This document shows, in pieces, positions 6,890 to 14,221 of a stretch of 16,994 nucleotides of DNA. Below the pieces are notes generated by a model. It did not search any database and was not told where the DNA came from. It was given only the letters and a program-made list of their open reading frames with translations. Position numbers and translations under genes: made by a program. Positions within the stretch are counted from its first letter, which is position 1. Every line of letters starts with the position of its first letter. Location: positions 1 through 16,994 of the forward strand of contig JALHHH010000060.1 of NCBI GenBank assembly GCA_022837485.1. Reading direction: 5' to 3'. The DNA comes from Bacteroidales bacterium (GTDB lineage: Bacteria; Bacteroidota; Bacteroidia; Bacteroidales; Lentimicrobiaceae).

Positions 6890-7362
6890 ATCAGCATGCG
6901 GGCGATGGCTGCCAGCAAGTCCACCTGATCCAGATCTTTTATTAATTCGCTGATTTTATTCACTTTGTCGTCATCCGGCTGATCAGAAGCTATAATTTGT
7001 GCAATCTCCCGTGCCTGTTTTCCGGTAATAAAATCTTCCAGTCCCATCAGGTTGTGGCTGCCGGAAGGGTCGCGTTTTACCGGCGGGCCAAAGGCTTCAA
7101 GTTCGGCAATGACGGCTTCCAGCACCTCGCGTCCCATTTTACGGCATGCATCTATCTGAGAGATTTTTCCGGTGGCATCGCGCAGCGACCAGGAGCTGAA
7201 ATCGGGTTGTATCGAACGTATCATTTCCACTTTTTGGGAATTTTCCCCGAAAATTCTTCCCAGTATTAGGATGGCATTCGTTTTCCACGATTGAAGATCG
7301 AACGGTTTTCGGTCAAGGCGGTCGATCAGATCGCGAAGCAGGGCAATTTCATTGGTTGACAT
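6877..7362 (-). CDS. Conserved-looking cytoplasmic protein, function unknown
   Basis: From the ATG at 7362 the product is 161 residues, soluble and mostly helical. It begins MSTNEIALLRDLIDRLDRKP, then has a Trp-containing segment FDLQSWKTNAILILGRIFGE, an SSWSLRDATG stretch and an acidic C-terminus ending in ARMLIYKS. It resembles an uncharacterised Bacteroidota family I remember only vaguely, so no function is assigned. The frame stays open upstream. A start at 7545 would add 61 residues including a strong membrane segment (AVFFTILILILALWFCIIIF), and a further start at 7659 would run into dnaG coding sequence. I prefer 7362 because it begins the compact soluble domain, but the membrane-anchored form cannot be excluded. 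The gene is convergent with the radical SAM gene (13-base overlap of the ends) and divergent from dnaG. Confidence 0.65.
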   Translation of the reverse strand: MSTNEIALLRDLIDRLDRKPFDLQSWKTNAILILGRIFGENSQKVEMIRSIQPDFSSWSLRDATGKISQIDACRKMGREVLEAVIAELEAFGPPVKRDPSGSHNLMGLEDFITGKQAREIAQIIASDQPDDDKVNKISELIKDLDQVDLLAAIARMLIYKS

Positions 7363-7529
7363 GTTGCAGGACGGTTTGAAAAAGATGATGATGCAAAACC
7401 ATAGCGCTAAGATAAGGATTAAAATCGTGAAAAAAACCGCCGTCACTTCCGCGCTATGCCCAATGCAAAAAGATTGCAGCTCCACCGTTATATCGACCGG
7501 AATAATCACCGTGTATTGACGGCTTTTTG

Positions 7530-7537
7530 TACTTTTG
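7530..7537 (+). promoter_or_regulatory. -7 promoter box of dnaG
   Basis: TACTTTTG is an exact TAnnTTTG match 28 bases before the TTG at 7565. It covers the alternative TTG at 7535, so a transcript from this box would begin after that codon and could only use 7565. No TTTG at the usual -33 spacing was found. Confidence 0.5.
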
Positions 7538-7564
7538 AAGTCCATACCCGGTAAAGACAGACCA

Positions 7565-9523
7565 TTGATTCCCAAAGACACCATACAGAGCATACTGGAT
7601 GCCGCCCGCATCGACGAAGTGGTGGGTGATTTTGTGCAGCTGAAGCGGCGCGGGGTCAACCTGCTGGGCTTATGTCCTTTTCATAACGAGAAAACGCCTT
7701 CGTTCACGGTTTCTCCGGCTAAAGGGATTTTCAAGTGCTTTGGCTGTGGTAAAGCGGGCAATGCCGTGAACTTTGTTATGGAACACGAAAAGTATTCCTA
7801 TCCCGAAGCATTGCGTTATCTCGCCAACAAATACGGCATCGAAATCGAAGAACAGGAGCCTTCTCCCGAGGAAAAACAATTGGAATCCGATCGCGACAGT
7901 CTGTTCAGTATCAACGATTTTGCTCGTAAATTTTATACAAACACTCTTTTTAATTCCGACGAAGGCAAGGCTATCGGACTCAGTTATTTTCTGGAGAGAG
8001 GCTTTCGCGAAGACATTATCCGGAAATTTCAGCTCGGGTTTTCTCCTACGGCCTGGGATTCTTTCACAAAAACGGCTTTGCAAAACGGGTATTCGGAAAA
8101 ATATCTGGTCGATTCCGGACTTACCATTAGTAAAGACGGAAAGTTTTACGACCGCTTCCGCGAACGGGTTATGTTTCCCATTCACAACCTTACCGGGAAG
8201 GTAATCGGTTTCGGCGGGCGGATTCTTACCAGCGATAAAACCAAACCGAAGTATGTAAATTCTCCCGAATCGGAGATTTACAACAAGTCGAAGAGCCTTT
8301 ACGGGATATGGCTGGCACGAAGCTCAATCGTCGCCCGCGATAATTGTTACCTCGTGGAAGGCTATACGGATGTGATTTCACTCCACCAGTCGGGAATCGA
8401 AAATGTGGTGGCATCTTCGGGTACCAGCCTTACCACCGACCAGATACGGCTCATCCGTAAATTTACCCCTAACATCACCATTTTATACGACGGCGACCCT
8501 GCCGGCATCAAAGCTTCGTTCAGGGGTATCGATATGATCCTGGAACAGGGGATGAACGTAAAAGTGGTGTTATTCCCCGATGGTGAAGATCCGGATTCGT
8601 ATGCCAGAAAACACAGCTCATCCGATCTGGATGCATTCATCGCAACGCATGCCGATGATTTCATTGCATTCAAAACAAGGCTTTTACTGGATGAAACGAA
8701 AAACGACCCCATCAAAAAAGCCGGATTAATCCATGAAATTATCCAAACCATCAGCCTTATTCCCGATCCCATCATACGGCCTCTTTACGTAAGGGAGTGT
8801 TCTGAAATCATGCAGATTGCCGAACAAACCCTGATGAATGAGCTGAACCGGCTGTTGCGGAAGAAAAAACTAAAAGGGATTGATGCGGAGGTGCAGGAGC
8901 AGCTCCCCGAAACACCGCCCGTTGCTTTACCTCAGGAACCGGCCATCGATTTAACCGATTGCAGTGCCCAGGAATTTGATATCGTACGTCTGCTGTTGTG
9001 CTACGGCAACCAGGAAATGGTGATTGAACAGCCCGAACCGGAAGAACCGGCAGCACCGGCCGAACCCCTGCGTATAAAAGTGGCCGGATATATCTGCAAC
9101 GACCTTCGGGAGAATCAGATAGCGTTCGATTCACCGCTCTATCAGCGTATTTTTGATGAATTCGCCAAAGGCGTTGATGAAGACAGTCTGCCCGATGAGC
9201 GCTTCTTTACCATGAACGAAGATCAGGAACTGGCAGCCCTGTCTATCGATGTACTAAGTCCTAAATATGAACTTAGTCCGGGCTGGGAGGAAATACGTAT
9301 TTATGTACCTGCCGAAACCGATAAGCTCGAGGAAACCGTAAGCCGTGCCATTCTTTCTCTCATCAACCGCAAACTGACCGTGATGATTCTGGAAAATCAC
9401 AAGGCGATGAAAGAACTACCAAAGGAAAGTGAAGCCTGGACCGACTTGCTTTCACGCGATATCTTCCTCAAACAAACCCGGAATGAAATTAGCCGCCGCC
9501 TGGGCAGAATCCTGAACGGATAA
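7565..9523 (+). CDS. dnaG: DNA primase
   Basis: DnaG synthesises RNA primers for replication on the lagging strand. The 652-residue product has the N-terminal zinc ribbon with ligands C37, H40, C58 and C61 (CPFH and CFGC). The RNA-polymerase-like core (about 110-250) includes RERVMFPIHNLTGKVIGFGG. The TOPRIM catalytic domain has E265 in LVEGYTD and metal-binding D309 and D311 in YDGDPAG. A C-terminal region (about 430-652) with a Pro/Glu-rich linker is expected to bind the DnaB helicase. The start is taken as the TTG at 7565 because the protein then begins MIPKDTIQSILDAARIDEVV, as family members do, and because an exact -7 promoter box covers the only upstream candidate (TTG at 7535). No ATG start is available at that end. 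It stands alone rather than in the rpsU-dnaG-rpoD arrangement of Proteobacteria. Confidence 0.97.
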   Translation: MIPKDTIQSILDAARIDEVVGDFVQLKRRGVNLLGLCPFHNEKTPSFTVSPAKGIFKCFGCGKAGNAVNFVMEHEKYSYPEALRYLANKYGIEIEEQEPSPEEKQLESDRDSLFSINDFARKFYTNTLFNSDEGKAIGLSYFLERGFREDIIRKFQLGFSPTAWDSFTKTALQNGYSEKYLVDSGLTISKDGKFYDRFRERVMFPIHNLTGKVIGFGGRILTSDKTKPKYVNSPESEIYNKSKSLYGIWLARSSIVARDNCYLVEGYTDVISLHQSGIENVVASSGTSLTTDQIRLIRKFTPNITILYDGDPAGIKASFRGIDMILEQGMNVKVVLFPDGEDPDSYARKHSSSDLDAFIATHADDFIAFKTRLLLDETKNDPIKKAGLIHEIIQTISLIPDPIIRPLYVRECSEIMQIAEQTLMNELNRLLRKKKLKGIDAEVQEQLPETPPVALPQEPAIDLTDCSAQEFDIVRLLLCYGNQEMVIEQPEPEEPAAPAEPLRIKVAGYICNDLRENQIAFDSPLYQRIFDEFAKGVDEDSLPDERFFTMNEDQELAALSIDVLSPKYELSPGWEEIRIYVPAETDKLEETVSRAILSLINRKLTVMILENHKAMKELPKESEAWTDLLSRDIFLKQTRNEISRRLGRILNG

Positions 9524-9532
9524 ACGCTTTGC

Positions 9533-9550
9533 CGGGGATTTCCGTCCCCG
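9533..9550 (+). terminator. Small stem-loop after dnaG
   Basis: CGGGGA (9533-9538) and TCCCCG (9545-9550) form a 6-bp stem with a 6-nt loop, starting 9 bases after the dnaG stop. No T-run follows, so it is a weak or factor-dependent terminator candidate. Confidence 0.4.
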
Positions 9551-9710
9551 CAAATTCCCACAAGCAAAGTAAACAAAGTTTTTTAACAGCCTGTTTTACA
9601 ATATAGTAATACATTTTGGTGTCTTTGTTACCGGTGATTGTTTTATACGAACAATGAAAAATTTAAATTAACTTTATAACTGCAATCTTCCCTTTGTTTA
9701 ACCTAATCCC

Positions 9711-9923
9711 ATGACAATGAAAAAGAACATTGGAAACACCGACAAACTGATCCGCTTAATCCTTGCCCTGATCATCGCCGTTCTTTACTTCCTGAATGTA
9801 ATTACCGGTACCCTGGCTCTGGTACTTGGAATCCTTGCCGTTGTTCTGGTAGCAACCAGTCTGTTGAATTTCTGCGGCCTGTATGCAATTTTTGGAATAA
9901 ACACCTGCAAAACCAAAGAATAG
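9711..9923 (+). CDS. DUF2892 (YgaP-like) small membrane protein
   Basis: The 70-residue protein has a basic, Asn-rich start (MTMKKNIGNTDKLIR) and two hydrophobic helices, about residues 15-33 and 35-53. It ends with NFCGLYAIFGINTCKTKE, carrying the two cysteines typical of this family's C-terminus. DUF2892 proteins are small inner-membrane proteins, some fused to rhodanese domains as in YgaP; the stand-alone form has no settled function. An ATG two codons downstream (9717) is an equally possible start. The 187 bases upstream contain no exact TAnnTTTG box. A strong palindromic terminator follows at 10002-10027. It is not obviously co-transcribed with a neighbour. Confidence 0.88.
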   Translation: MTMKKNIGNTDKLIRLILALIIAVLYFLNVITGTLALVLGILAVVLVATSLLNFCGLYAIFGINTCKTKE

Positions 9924-10001
9924 GTCCGCAATGCTTGCTTTTACTGCTGTATGGCAGATCCTTGTCTTTGAATGTCCGGACAGTATAAAATTATTTAAAC
10001 G

Positions 10002-10027
10002 GAAAACCCCGGAATTCCGGGGTTTTC
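10002..10027. terminator. Perfect 26-bp palindromic bidirectional terminator
   Basis: GAAAACCCCGGAA (10002-10014) is followed immediately by its exact reverse complement TTCCGGGGTTTTC (10015-10027). In RNA this gives a GC-rich stem flanked by an A-run on one side and a U-run on the other, so it can terminate transcription in both directions. It lies between the convergent DUF2892 gene (plus) and the YceI-like gene (minus). Confidence 0.85.
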
Positions 10028-10132
10028 TGCTTTCCGGCGGGCCCTTCGGTGACCACCAATGTTCCTTCAGGACGCCTTTAAGCTATCGTTGGATATCCGG
10101 TTGCAGTTTTAAGCGGAAGCGCAGGAATGGAT

Positions 10133-10687
10133 TTACTTTTCCAGCTTCGAGAGCAGCACATCCACATCTATCTGAATGCTTCTTGCAATATTATTTGCAA
10201 CGGCAGCCGGAACTTTTATTCCATAGTCGGCCAGCAAAACATTAAAGGTTGACTTTCCGCTGACTTTCCCGTCTTTTACTTCGAGTACGCCGCTTTCGCT
10301 TATTTTCTTTGTAATGCCGCGGATGGTAAGATCGCCTTCAACGGTTACGGGATACGATCCGTTTTTCGCAAAATCGACGTCTTTTATATTTGTCACGGTG
10401 CCTGAAAAAGTTGCATTAGGAAACTTATCCGATTCCATATAATTTTCATTGAAGTGTTCCTGCATAAGCGCTTTTTCGAACTGGAAGGATTTTATAAGTA
10501 CCCGAAAAACGAACTCTCCCGATTGCTGATCAAGTGCGCTGTTAACCTGACGATTATGCGCCTCAATGTCTTCAACCGGTGTGGATGAGAAAAAGCGTAT
10601 ATGACCGTTTTTGGTAATATACTTCTGGGCCTGCACGCCTGTGATTGCAAGAGTGCTTAAAAGGAGAACCACTGCTATTCTTTTCAT
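10133..10687 (-). CDS. YceI-like secreted lipocalin-fold protein
   Basis: The 184-residue product has a signal peptide (MKRIAVVLLLSTLAITGVQA, cleavage before Q21), so it acts in the periplasm. The mature domain shows the YceI pattern: HIRFFSSTPVEDIEAHN near the start, then FVFRVLIKSFQFEKALMQEH, NENYMESDKFPNATFSG in the middle, VEGDLTIRGITKKI, and a closing KVPAAVANNIARSIQIDVD. YceI proteins form a lipocalin-like barrel that binds long isoprenoid or amphiphilic lipids in characterised members; which ligand is bound here is unknown. The length fits the family. It lies downstream of the OB-fold protein gene on the same strand with a 151-base gap, so the two may be co-transcribed. No -7 box was recognised directly upstream. 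Confidence 0.93.
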   Translation of the reverse strand: MKRIAVVLLLSTLAITGVQAQKYITKNGHIRFFSSTPVEDIEAHNRQVNSALDQQSGEFVFRVLIKSFQFEKALMQEHFNENYMESDKFPNATFSGTVTNIKDVDFAKNGSYPVTVEGDLTIRGITKKISESGVLEVKDGKVSGKSTFNVLLADYGIKVPAAVANNIARSIQIDVDVLLSKLEK

Positions 10688-10838
10688 GTTTGTTTTGTTA
10701 ATTATTGGTTATAAAATTCAGCACGCGAACAATTGAACCCGGCAGATCGGCGTGCATTCTGCCTTTTTCGTCGGATATTCCTGCAAAAGCAGATGAAAAA
10801 CATGCCTTTGCATTAATGTAAGCCGGATGAGCCGGTGT

Positions 10839-11276
10839 TTAATGGAGCAAACTGCAGTGCTCCAGAATCACATCGGTTTCGTTGTATCCGGTGCATAAAC
10901 CTTTTATGGTAACCGGAGAGCCGGGAGGAGTTGAAATAATTTCACCGGAATAATCGGGCAGCATGGTAAATCGTATGCCCTCGCTTCCAAATAGTCCGTC
11001 TTCAAAGCTGAAAAGTGCGATGGTTAATGAATCCACTTGTTCCACGCCGGTCAATATACCACTGATATCCAATACTTTACCAGTGTATTTTTCAGAGGTT
11101 TCTGCCGGACTGGTTCTGAACTGCTCAAAAAGTGTGGAACCATCTAACTGAAAATCCGCTTTTGCGGATGCATAATCCGTGTGTGGTTTATTATACACAA
11201 AGAAATAGATGATCAGAGCCGCGGCTATCCCTGCTGTTGCGATGATTCCTGCGGCAATTGCGATTTTGCGTTTCAT
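10839..11276 (-). CDS. Membrane-anchored OB-fold (tRNA_anti-like) protein
   Basis: From the ATG at 11276 the product is 145 residues. It starts with MKRKIAIAAGIIATAGIAAA and a single hydrophobic segment (about 5-27), a signal anchor that would place the rest outside the cytoplasm. The soluble part (about 50-145) contains YTGKVLDISGILTGVEQVD, SEGIRFTMLPDYSG and VTIKGLCTGYNETDVILEHC, the arrangement of the tRNA_anti-like OB-fold family (PF12869) common in Bacteroidota. The frame is open up to 11405, but the extra 43 residues look like untranslated leader. Its role is unknown; despite the family name, extracytoplasmic members are not expected to bind tRNA. It is upstream of the YceI-like gene on the same strand, a pairing that hints at a shared envelope role. 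Confidence 0.8.
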   Translation of the reverse strand: MKRKIAIAAGIIATAGIAAALIIYFFVYNKPHTDYASAKADFQLDGSTLFEQFRTSPAETSEKYTGKVLDISGILTGVEQVDSLTIALFSFEDGLFGSEGIRFTMLPDYSGEIISTPPGSPVTIKGLCTGYNETDVILEHCSLLH

Positions 11277-11539
11277 AGGGAAGTGATGTTGTGTTTGGTG
11301 ACCGCCAGGGCATAAGCCCCTTTTCACGTAAGCAAAACCGGGAGAATCAATAATGGTAACGATGGAAAAGGCCCTCTGCTTATTTGTCGATCCTTTATAT
11401 AACATACATATTGACAGAAGGTTGAGACTACTGCAATTTTTTTATCCGGATATTCAATAAAAAATAGGGCTTAATTATGGAAAGCCTGTCGTTGCTGCAT
11501 CTTTTTATTAAACATGTTTCACTTTAAAACCGCCGTGTT

Positions 11540-12220
11540 ATGAAAACTTCATCTGAATTCAGGGCCGATCCCGAAAAACTGCGGCCTTATTTTTTCCAGA
11601 CAGGACTTATTATTGCCCTCTCCCTTGCTCTCGTTGCATTTGAATGGAAAACAACGGATGTCAGAACTATTGTTTTACCCCCGTCCATCACCATCGAACC
11701 CGAACCGGATATTATAAGCCTGGCAGTAAAGCAAAAAGAACTTCCGAAGCCGGTTAATACAACCCTGCTCAGAGAGGTGATTAATACTGCCGATGATCTT
11801 CCCGACCTGAACGTTAATACCGAAATAGATATTACGGGTGCGGTTGCAGCATATACTCCTCCCGATCCCTTGCCCGATGAACCGGAGGCTAAGGATTATG
11901 AACCGTTTGTTGTGGTTGAAAAGATGCCCTCCTTTCCGGGAGGCGATGCTGCCATGATGCGGTTTCTTACCGATAACATCACTTACCCCAGGGCTGCCAG
12001 GGAAGCCGGAATTTCGGGGACGGTTTACGTTTCGTTTGTCGTGGAGGAGAACGGAAGCATCACCGGAATACAGGTGTTGCGTGAGCTGGCGGGCGGATGC
12101 ACTGAAGAAGCCGTTCGGGTTATCGGACTTATGCCCGACTGGGATCCCGGCCGTCAGAGAGGCAAAGCCGTACGCGTAAGGCTAAGTATGCCGGTGAGTT
12201 TTAAACTGGTAGGTTACTGA
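11540..12220 (+). CDS. TonB-like energy transducer protein
   Basis: The 226-residue protein has a short cytoplasmic N-terminus and one transmembrane anchor (about 17-37). A Pro/Glu-rich periplasmic linker follows (about 46-120, with PPSITIEPEPDI and TPPDPLPDEPEAKD). The C-terminal TonB domain (about 125-225) has the usual Bacteroidota landmarks: PSFPGGDAAMMRFL (130-143), NITYPRAAREAGISGTVYVS (146-165), FVVEENGSI (166-174) and WDPGRQRGKAVRVR (201-214). TonB proteins pass proton-motive energy from ExbB-ExbD to outer-membrane TonB-dependent receptors. No exbB, exbD or receptor gene lies in the window, so its partners are encoded elsewhere. The upstream interval of 263 bases separates it from the divergent OB-fold gene and has no clear -7 box. 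Confidence 0.92.
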   Translation: MKTSSEFRADPEKLRPYFFQTGLIIALSLALVAFEWKTTDVRTIVLPPSITIEPEPDIISLAVKQKELPKPVNTTLLREVINTADDLPDLNVNTEIDITGAVAAYTPPDPLPDEPEAKDYEPFVVVEKMPSFPGGDAAMMRFLTDNITYPRAAREAGISGTVYVSFVVEENGSITGIQVLRELAGGCTEEAVRVIGLMPDWDPGRQRGKAVRVRLSMPVSFKLVGY

Positions 12221-12245
12221 TCGTTAATGTCAGACAGTAGGATAA

Positions 12246-12329
12246 AGGGATGCCGGGCAGCCGGATCCGGGACGGAAGCAATAAAGCCGTTTTTGTTACC
12301 GGGGAAGGTTATCCGGCATCAGTATCCCT
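12246..12329. repeat. Inverted repeat in the convergent tonB-hydrolase interval
   Basis: GATGCCGG (12249-12256) and CCGGCATC (12313-12320) are exact inverted copies, flanked by AGGGAT (12246-12251) and ATCCCT (12324-12329). Between them are a 10-bp palindrome CCGGATCCGG (12261-12270) and a short ACGG/CCGT hairpin followed by TTTTTG (12271-12295). The right arm overlaps the stop codon of the minus-strand hydrolase gene. It probably acts as a shared transcription end. Confidence 0.45.
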
Positions 12330-13410
12330 GCGGGTAATACGCCGCTTTCTTCAGATCGCTGACGGTCTTTAGTTTATTCGGGGGATTGAGGTAGCCATCG
12401 AGAAAACGGTATATTTTAACACGGATTTCCATAGCCTTGCGCGTATCAATCCGGTCGAAGGAATGGCCACCCTCCACATCGCGGTAGATTTCATACTCAA
12501 ATTTCTTTCCTTCTGCTTTCAGCGATTTAATAAGATGTTCCACTTCGAGAACATTCACGTCGTCGTCGTTGGTGTTGGTGTGTATCAGCAGAGGAGTTTT
12601 CAGTTTATGGGCATTCCAGGCCGGGGAGCGGCGCTTGTATTCCTCCACATTTTCCTGAGCCGTTTTTCCCAGATGGTAATCGGCCGAATACAGGCTTCGG
12701 TAATCCTCGTCGTAATAGCCCATGCGCGCTATCAGATCGCTGACCGGGACGCCTGCAAAACAAACCTGGTAGTCGCCGGGATAATTGAAGATATTCATAA
12801 GTGCGATCAGGCCGCCGTGACTCCACCCTATTATGCCTATCCTCGACGGATCCACCATATCGTAATTTCCGACCATGTGGTCGCGTGCAGCTTTCACATC
12901 CTCAATTTCAAGTCCGCCGTAATCGATCTGCATCCAGAATCCCTTGCCGTATCCGGTGCTGCCGCGGTATTCGGGTGCTGCTACAACGTACCCCTGTGCC
13001 ATCAGTTCACGGATGATGTGTGTATGATAGGTGGTGAAGTCGGCATGCACTCCCCCGTGCGGCAATATAATGAGCGGTAGTTTTTGCCCCGTTCGGATGT
13101 TTTTGGGAATAAACACGTAATTGTAAAACTTCAGCGGATTGTAAGCTCCCATGGCGGTGGGGTTTTTAACATTTGCCGGGGGTGGGCCGGTAATGTAAAT
13201 TTTGTCGATGTAAGCCACATCGCTTAAGCGCTGAAACCAGAGAATATCGTCAATGCCTTTGGCCAGCTCATCCAGGCGGTGTTCAAGGTCGTTCACCTTT
13301 TCGGTGAGGGCTTCGCGCGAAGGCTCGGATTGCTGTGCGGGGAGGGTTCCGTTGAAGACTGCCAGCAAAACCAACAGCACCGCAATCGTCAGCATTTTTT
13401 GTTTTCTCAT
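12319..13410 (-). CDS. Secreted S9-family (prolyl oligopeptidase-like) serine hydrolase
   Basis: The 363-residue product has a signal peptide (about 1-25, ending LPAQ), then a short predicted coiled coil (about 33-55, EKVNDLEHRLDELAKGIDD) and an alpha/beta-hydrolase domain. Landmarks are the oxyanion-side motif LPHGGVHADF (116-125), PEYRGSTGYGKGFW (146-159), nucleophile S197 in GWSHGG, the acid in NDDDVNV (one of D282-D284, best D283) and H316 in GGHSFDR. This is the complete S9 catalytic triad. The beta-propeller of classical prolyl oligopeptidases is missing, so it may act on small peptides or be an esterase. It is transcribed alone from a -7 box at 13431-13438 and is convergent with the TonB gene. 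Confidence 0.9.
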   Translation of the reverse strand: MRKQKMLTIAVLLVLLAVFNGTLPAQQSEPSREALTEKVNDLEHRLDELAKGIDDILWFQRLSDVAYIDKIYITGPPPANVKNPTAMGAYNPLKFYNYVFIPKNIRTGQKLPLIILPHGGVHADFTTYHTHIIRELMAQGYVVAAPEYRGSTGYGKGFWMQIDYGGLEIEDVKAARDHMVGNYDMVDPSRIGIIGWSHGGLIALMNIFNYPGDYQVCFAGVPVSDLIARMGYYDEDYRSLYSADYHLGKTAQENVEEYKRRSPAWNAHKLKTPLLIHTNTNDDDVNVLEVEHLIKSLKAEGKKFEYEIYRDVEGGHSFDRIDTRKAMEIRVKIYRFLDGYLNPPNKLKTVSDLKKAAYYPQGY

Positions 13411-13430
13411 GACTTCCCTGGTTGGTTAAA

Positions 13431-13438
13431 CAAAAATA
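13431..13438 (-). promoter_or_regulatory. -7 promoter box of the S9 hydrolase gene
   Basis: On the minus strand the sequence reads TATTTTTG, an exact TAnnTTTG match 20 bases upstream of the ATG at 13410. No matching -33 TTTG was seen. Confidence 0.45.
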
Positions 13439-13702
13439 AAACTTTCTGCTAACCCGGAAAATACCTGGCAGCTATAACACAGGTTTTGATAAAACTCAGG
13501 TCTATAAATTTAAAATCAGATGCTGTATTTGGGTGCCTGTAACGCATAATTGAATCAATAATATAATCGCGACGGGATATATATCAAAGACATCATATAT
13601 AAATACAAGCATGTGATAATCAAAACCTTAATTAGACTCAATATATATAACGAAATCTCTGATAAATTCGCCGATTTGCTTCATTAGTAACAAATTAGTC
13701 CA
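13439..13702. other. AT-rich divergent intergenic region
   Basis: This stretch separates the divergent hydrolase and mce genes. It is rich in ATATAT runs and holds a 10-bp palindrome GATATATATC (13576-13585). It must carry the upstream promoter elements of both genes. No open frame or RNA gene was recognised. Confidence 0.6.
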
Positions 13703-13710
13703 TACTTTTG
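13703..13710 (+). promoter_or_regulatory. -7 promoter box of the mce-mmd operon
   Basis: TACTTTTG is an exact TAnnTTTG match, followed by TCGCAAAATTCAAAACCT and the ATG at 13729, giving a leader of about 15 nt. A TTTG at 13675-13678 could be the -33 element, though its 24-base spacing is a few bases longer than usual. This is the best promoter candidate for the methylmalonyl-CoA operon. Confidence 0.6.
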
Positions 13711-13728
13711 TCGCAAAATTCAAAACCT

Positions 13729-14139
13729 ATGAAACCTACACATATTGAACACATTGGCATTGCGGTAAAGAGCCTTGAAGAGAGCATTCCTTATTACGAG
13801 AAGGTGCTTGGTCTGGAGTGTTATGCCGTTGAAGAGGTAAAGGATCAGAAAGTTAAAACGGCTTTTTTTATGGTTGGCCAAACCAAGCTTGAGTTGCTTG
13901 AGTCGACCGATCCCGAAGGGCCAATTGGAAAGTTTATTGAAAAGAAGGGCGAAGGCATTCATCACATTGCTTTTGCGGTTGAGAACGTTGCGGGCATGCT
14001 TGAGCATGCATCGGCCAATGGTGTTCAGCTGATCGACAAGCAGCCCAGGCGCGGGGCCGAGGGGCTCGACATTGCCTTTATACACCCGAAATCGACTTTT
14101 GGTGTACTTACTGAGTTTTGCATGCATCCCGAAAAATAA
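13729..14139 (+). CDS. mce: Methylmalonyl-CoA epimerase
   Basis: The enzyme interconverts (R)- and (S)-methylmalonyl-CoA, linking the B12-dependent mutase to the decarboxylase. The 136-residue length and the vicinal-oxygen-chelate fold pattern are typical: HIEHIGIAVKSLEESIPYYE at the start, GEGIHHIAFAVENV in the middle and FGVLTEF at the end. Likely metal ligands are H8, H79 and E129, with E55 in LELLES at the position of the remaining ligand. The ATG at 13729 is preferred. A TTG seven codons upstream (13708) lies inside the -7 promoter box and cannot be in the mRNA. It is the first gene of the operon, 82 bases ahead of mmdA, with a hairpin in the gap. Confidence 0.97.
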   Translation: MKPTHIEHIGIAVKSLEESIPYYEKVLGLECYAVEEVKDQKVKTAFFMVGQTKLELLESTDPEGPIGKFIEKKGEGIHHIAFAVENVAGMLEHASANGVQLIDKQPRRGAEGLDIAFIHPKSTFGVLTEFCMHPEK

Positions 14140-14160
14140 AATTCACCTGATATAATCACA

Positions 14161-14201
14161 AAACGCACGCATTGAATGACTGCCATCCGGTGCGTGTGTT
14201 T
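14161..14201 (+). terminator. Hairpin between mce and mmdA (possible partial terminator)
   Basis: AAACGCACGC (14161-14170) pairs over ten positions with GCGTGTGTTT (14192-14201), including one G-U wobble; inside, ACTG and CGGT can add a short inner stem. The descending arm ends in TTT followed by AATT. The hairpin lies 21 bases after the mce stop and 20 bases before the mmdA ATG. It could attenuate read-through, protect mRNA ends or mark a processing site. Confidence 0.5.
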
Positions 14202-14221
14202 AATTAAAACCCAATTCACAA

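Noticed and set aside
7535..7564. Upstream TTG start for dnaG at 7535
   Set aside because: It lies within the exact -7 promoter box, and the family N-terminus begins at MIPKDTI (7565).
9931..10245. Plus-strand open frame of 104 residues after the DUF2892 gene
   Set aside because: It runs through the bidirectional terminator and into the antisense of the YceI-like gene, and has no protein-like pattern.
11308..11320. Small GGGC/GCCC hairpin followed by TTTT upstream of the OB-fold gene
   Set aside because: A 4-bp stem is too short to support a terminator call.
11277..11405. 43-residue N-terminal extension of the OB-fold protein
   Set aside because: It would place an ordinary leader sequence ahead of a good signal anchor that begins at the ATG at 11276.
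12463..13080. Long plus-strand frame of 205 residues opposite the S9 hydrolase gene
   Set aside because: It is fully antisense to a well-supported gene with an intact catalytic triad.
13708..13728. TTG start for mce seven codons upstream of the ATG
   Set aside because: The codon lies in the -7 promoter box, so it would not be in the transcript, and the ATG at 13729 fits the family.
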